Below are positions 62,247-64,000 of a DNA stretch of 64,000 nt, in pieces. The notes under the pieces were generated by a model that searched no databases, was not told the DNA's origin, and was given only the letters and a program-made list of their open reading frames with translations. Position numbers and translations under genes: made by a program. The stretch covers positions 46,167 to 110,166 of the forward strand of contig NZ_JONH01000015.1 in assembly GCF_000711795.1 (NCBI RefSeq), in the 5' to 3' direction. Source of the stretch: Vibrio pacinii DSM 19139 (GTDB taxonomy: Bacteria > Pseudomonadota > Gammaproteobacteria > Enterobacterales > Vibrionaceae). Each line of letters begins with the position of its first letter. The stretch's first letter is position 1.

Positions 62247-63434
62247 GTGAAAAAGCCCCTTATCGTGCAAAAGTTTGGCGGAACGTCGGTGGGTTCAATT
62301 GAACGAATTCATACGGTTGCCGAACACATCATTAAGGCGAAAAATGATGGTAATCAAGTTGTTGTCGTTGTTTCTGCTATGTCTGGCGAAACAAATAGAT
62401 TGATGGGACTGGCGAAACAAGTCGACAGTGTCCCCACCGCGCGAGAACTTGATGTTTTGCTCTCTGCTGGTGAGCAAGTATCAATGGCCCTATTAGCAAT
62501 GACGCTAAATAAGTTGGGTTATGCTGCACGCTCACTTACCGGAGCACAAGCAAACATTGTGACAGACAATCAACACAATGATGCAACGATTAAACATATT
62601 GATACGTCGACGATAGAAGCACTATTAGAACAAAATCAGATAGTGATCGTCGCGGGTTTTCAAGGTATCAATGATAATGGGGATATCACCACGCTTGGCC
62701 GTGGCGGGTCTGACACCAGTGCGGTTACGTTAGCCGGAGCGCTGCGTGCCGATGAATGCCAAATTTTCACCGATGTGGACGGCGTTTATACTTGCGATCC
62801 ACGCATCGTCAAATCGGCGCAAAAACTGACGGTGATTGATTTTCCTTCGATGGAAGAGATGGCGCGCAAAGGTGCCAAAGTACTCCATTTGCCATCGGTG
62901 CAATATGCATGGAAAAACAATGTGCCTTTGCGAGTGCTGTCGACGTTTAACACCGATGATGGCAGTTTGGTCAAAGGCGAAGAGTGTCAGTCAGATATTT
63001 GCGGTCTTGCGATTCAACGTGATATGTGTGTGATCAAAATTGAAAAAGAAGTGCTGGCCAGCTTGAAGAAGCAGTGTCAAATGCTGGGCGTCGCTATCTG
63101 GAATGTGATCGAGCATGCAGAATGGGTAGGTGTGGTGATAAAACACGACGCTTATGCAAAGCTTGAACTGGTTTTCAACGATAAAATCCGTAATAGTGAA
63201 TCGGTAAGCTTGTTAACGGCCGTTGGCCTTCAGGTCGAGGGATTGATTGAAAGGTCACATACTCTACTGACAGAGCAGGGGATCGATGTCGAGCATTATG
63301 CGCTAAACGTGCGTTCACTGATGTTAGTACTGTCACCTGAATATGTCGACAAAGCGGCTAACATACTGCATGATGCTTACATAACTTCTGCGCAGGCTGT
63401 CGAATGTCAGCAAAAACAAGCGTTTTTGGGTTAA
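62247..63434 (+). CDS. lysC: Aspartate kinase
   Basis: This enzyme phosphorylates aspartate, the first step toward lysine, threonine, methionine and diaminopimelate. The kinase domain has KFGGTSVGSIERI at the N-terminus, GRGGSDTSAVTLAGAL near residue 151, and FTDVDGVYTCDPR. Two ACT-like regulatory regions fill the C-terminal 150 residues. Length 395 is slightly shorter than E. coli LysC. It starts at GTG 62247, following AAGGTGA. Which amino acid inhibits it is not certain; a csrA gene follows, the usual order in Vibrio and relatives. Confidence 0.9.
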   Translation: MKKPLIVQKFGGTSVGSIERIHTVAEHIIKAKNDGNQVVVVVSAMSGETNRLMGLAKQVDSVPTARELDVLLSAGEQVSMALLAMTLNKLGYAARSLTGAQANIVTDNQHNDATIKHIDTSTIEALLEQNQIVIVAGFQGINDNGDITTLGRGGSDTSAVTLAGALRADECQIFTDVDGVYTCDPRIVKSAQKLTVIDFPSMEEMARKGAKVLHLPSVQYAWKNNVPLRVLSTFNTDDGSLVKGEECQSDICGLAIQRDMCVIKIEKEVLASLKKQCQMLGVAIWNVIEHAEWVGVVIKHDAYAKLELVFNDKIRNSESVSLLTAVGLQVEGLIERSHTLLTEQGIDVEHYALNVRSLMLVLSPEYVDKAANILHDAYITSAQAVECQQKQAFLG

Positions 63435-63526
63435 ATTCGAGCCATAATTGAGTTTACGAAAATATAACTTTTGTTAGATAATAGCCTAGTAGCAAGATAA
63501 ATCAGAGATTACTCAAGGAGCACAGA

Positions 63527-63724
63527 ATGCTAATTTTAACTCGCCGCGTTGGCGAAACTCTTATGATTGGTGATGAAGTCACTGTTACTGTTCTTGGCGT
63601 AAAGGGTAACCAAGTACGCATCGGCGTTAACGCTCCGAAGGAAGTGTCGGTTCACCGTGAAGAAATCTACATGCGCATTCAAGCAGAAAAAGGTAATGGT
63701 AACGCTCCTTCAGGCAATTACTAA
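63527..63724 (+). CDS. csrA: Carbon storage regulator CsrA
   Basis: CsrA is a homodimeric RNA-binding protein that binds GGA motifs near ribosome-binding sites and represses or stabilises mRNAs for carbon storage, motility and virulence traits. The sequence is the complete 65-residue protein: [24 protein letters not shown], with the conserved Leu4 and Arg44 (VSVHREEIY). Shine-Dalgarno AAGGAG. A terminator follows. Confidence 0.97.
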   Translation: MLILTRRVGETLMIGDEVTVTVLGVKGNQVRIGVNAPKEVSVHREEIYMRIQAEKGNGNAPSGNY

Positions 63725-63734
63725 TTACATCAAG

Positions 63735-63761
63735 AGGCTGACACATTGTCGGCCTTTTTTG
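63735..63761 (+). terminator. Terminator after csrA
   Basis: AGGCTGAC and GTCGGCCT pair over 8 bases (one G-U) around ACATT, followed by a T-run. Confidence 0.88.
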
Positions 63762-63864
63762 TGCTCAAAAAATGACTATTGATAGTAAAAAGAGCGAATT
63801 AACGTCGCTTTGATTAAATAGCCAACGGTTGAAAGACTTTTTGCTATTTTTGCCAAGAAAATGT

Positions 63865-63892
63865 TTGACATATTTTTGGTAAATCGTAATAT
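63865..63892 (+). promoter_or_regulatory. tRNA-Ser promoter
   Basis: A perfect TTGACA (63865-63870) and TAATAT (63887-63892) are separated by 16 bases. The following GC-rich discriminator (GTGCCTCCGC) is typical of stringently controlled stable-RNA promoters. The mature tRNA begins 15 bases later. Confidence 0.8.
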
Positions 63893-63907
63893 GTGCCTCC
63901 GCAAGAC

Positions 63908-64000
63908 GGTGAGGTGGCCGAGAGGCTGAAGGCGCTCCCCTGCTAAGGGAGTATACGGTTTGTAGCCGTATCGAGGGTTCGAATCCCTCCCTCACCGCCA
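63908..64000 (+). tRNA. tRNA-Ser(GCU)
   Basis: This 93-base serine tRNA has acceptor arms GGTGAGG and CCTCACC, discriminator G and an encoded CCA end. The anticodon loop CTGCTAA carries anticodon GCT (63942-63944), which reads AGC and AGU. The long variable arm (TATACGG and CCGTA region) is typical of serine tRNAs. The T arm GGGTTCGAATCCC is intact. The gene ends at the last base of the window, so any further tRNAs in the cluster lie outside. Confidence 0.97.

Overview
This window is core chromosome of a gamma-proteobacterium, almost certainly a Vibrio. The evidence is the mannose-sensitive hemagglutinin (MSHA) type IV pilus locus running straight into mreBCD-maf-rng-yhdP-nit-tldD, an argR/mdh divergent pair, and the recA-recX-alaS-lysC-csrA-tRNA-Ser block. 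Protein sequences read as Vibrio-type throughout. I do not assign a species. I see no prophage, insertion sequence, integron, CRISPR array or rRNA operon.

Layout. 1-13.9 kb: MSHA pilus genes on the + strand. The secretory set mshL-M-N-E-G-F comes first, then the structural set mshB-A-C-D-O-P-Q; the window opens at mshL, so the earlier msh genes lie outside. 14.0-24.7 kb: cell-shape genes mreBCD, then maf, rng (RNase G), yhdP, a nitrilase-family hydrolase and tldD. 24.8-34.9 kb: arginine deiminase arcA (-), rraB (+), an orphan glycosidase-like sugar-binding protein (+), a DUF2061 membrane protein (-), a universal stress protein (-), a TAXI-type TRAP transporter (-), argR (-) and divergent mdh (+). 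35-45 kb: ridA, pyrI, pyrB with its leader, argF and phoH, all on the - strand, then rapA, rluA and a 2-hydroxyacid dehydrogenase (+). 45.2-52.7 kb: valS, holC and pepA (-), divergent from lptF-lptG (+). 52.7-64 kb: mutS and a membrane diguanylate cyclase (-), then pncC, recA, recX, alaS, lysC, csrA and tRNA-Ser(GCU) (+).

Several genes work together. The msh genes encode a complete pilus machine whose ATPase MshE carries the c-di-GMP-binding MshEN domain, and a c-di-GMP synthase lies 50 kb away. argR, arcA and argF cover arginine control, breakdown and synthesis; palindromes resembling ArgR operators lie upstream of all three. pyrBI has a textbook UTP-sensing leader: a strong promoter, an AATTTG initial transcript, a 30-codon leader peptide, a pause hairpin and an attenuator. 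recA has a LexA operator inside its promoter. LptF/LptG, MreBCD and YhdP all serve the envelope.

No clearly new multi-gene system is visible. The items most worth following up are the pyrBI leader, the palindrome shared by arcA and argR, the MshQ N-terminal region, the diversified MshA pilin, the catalytic-domain-less glycosidase-like protein, and a 58-residue unknown protein after mdh.
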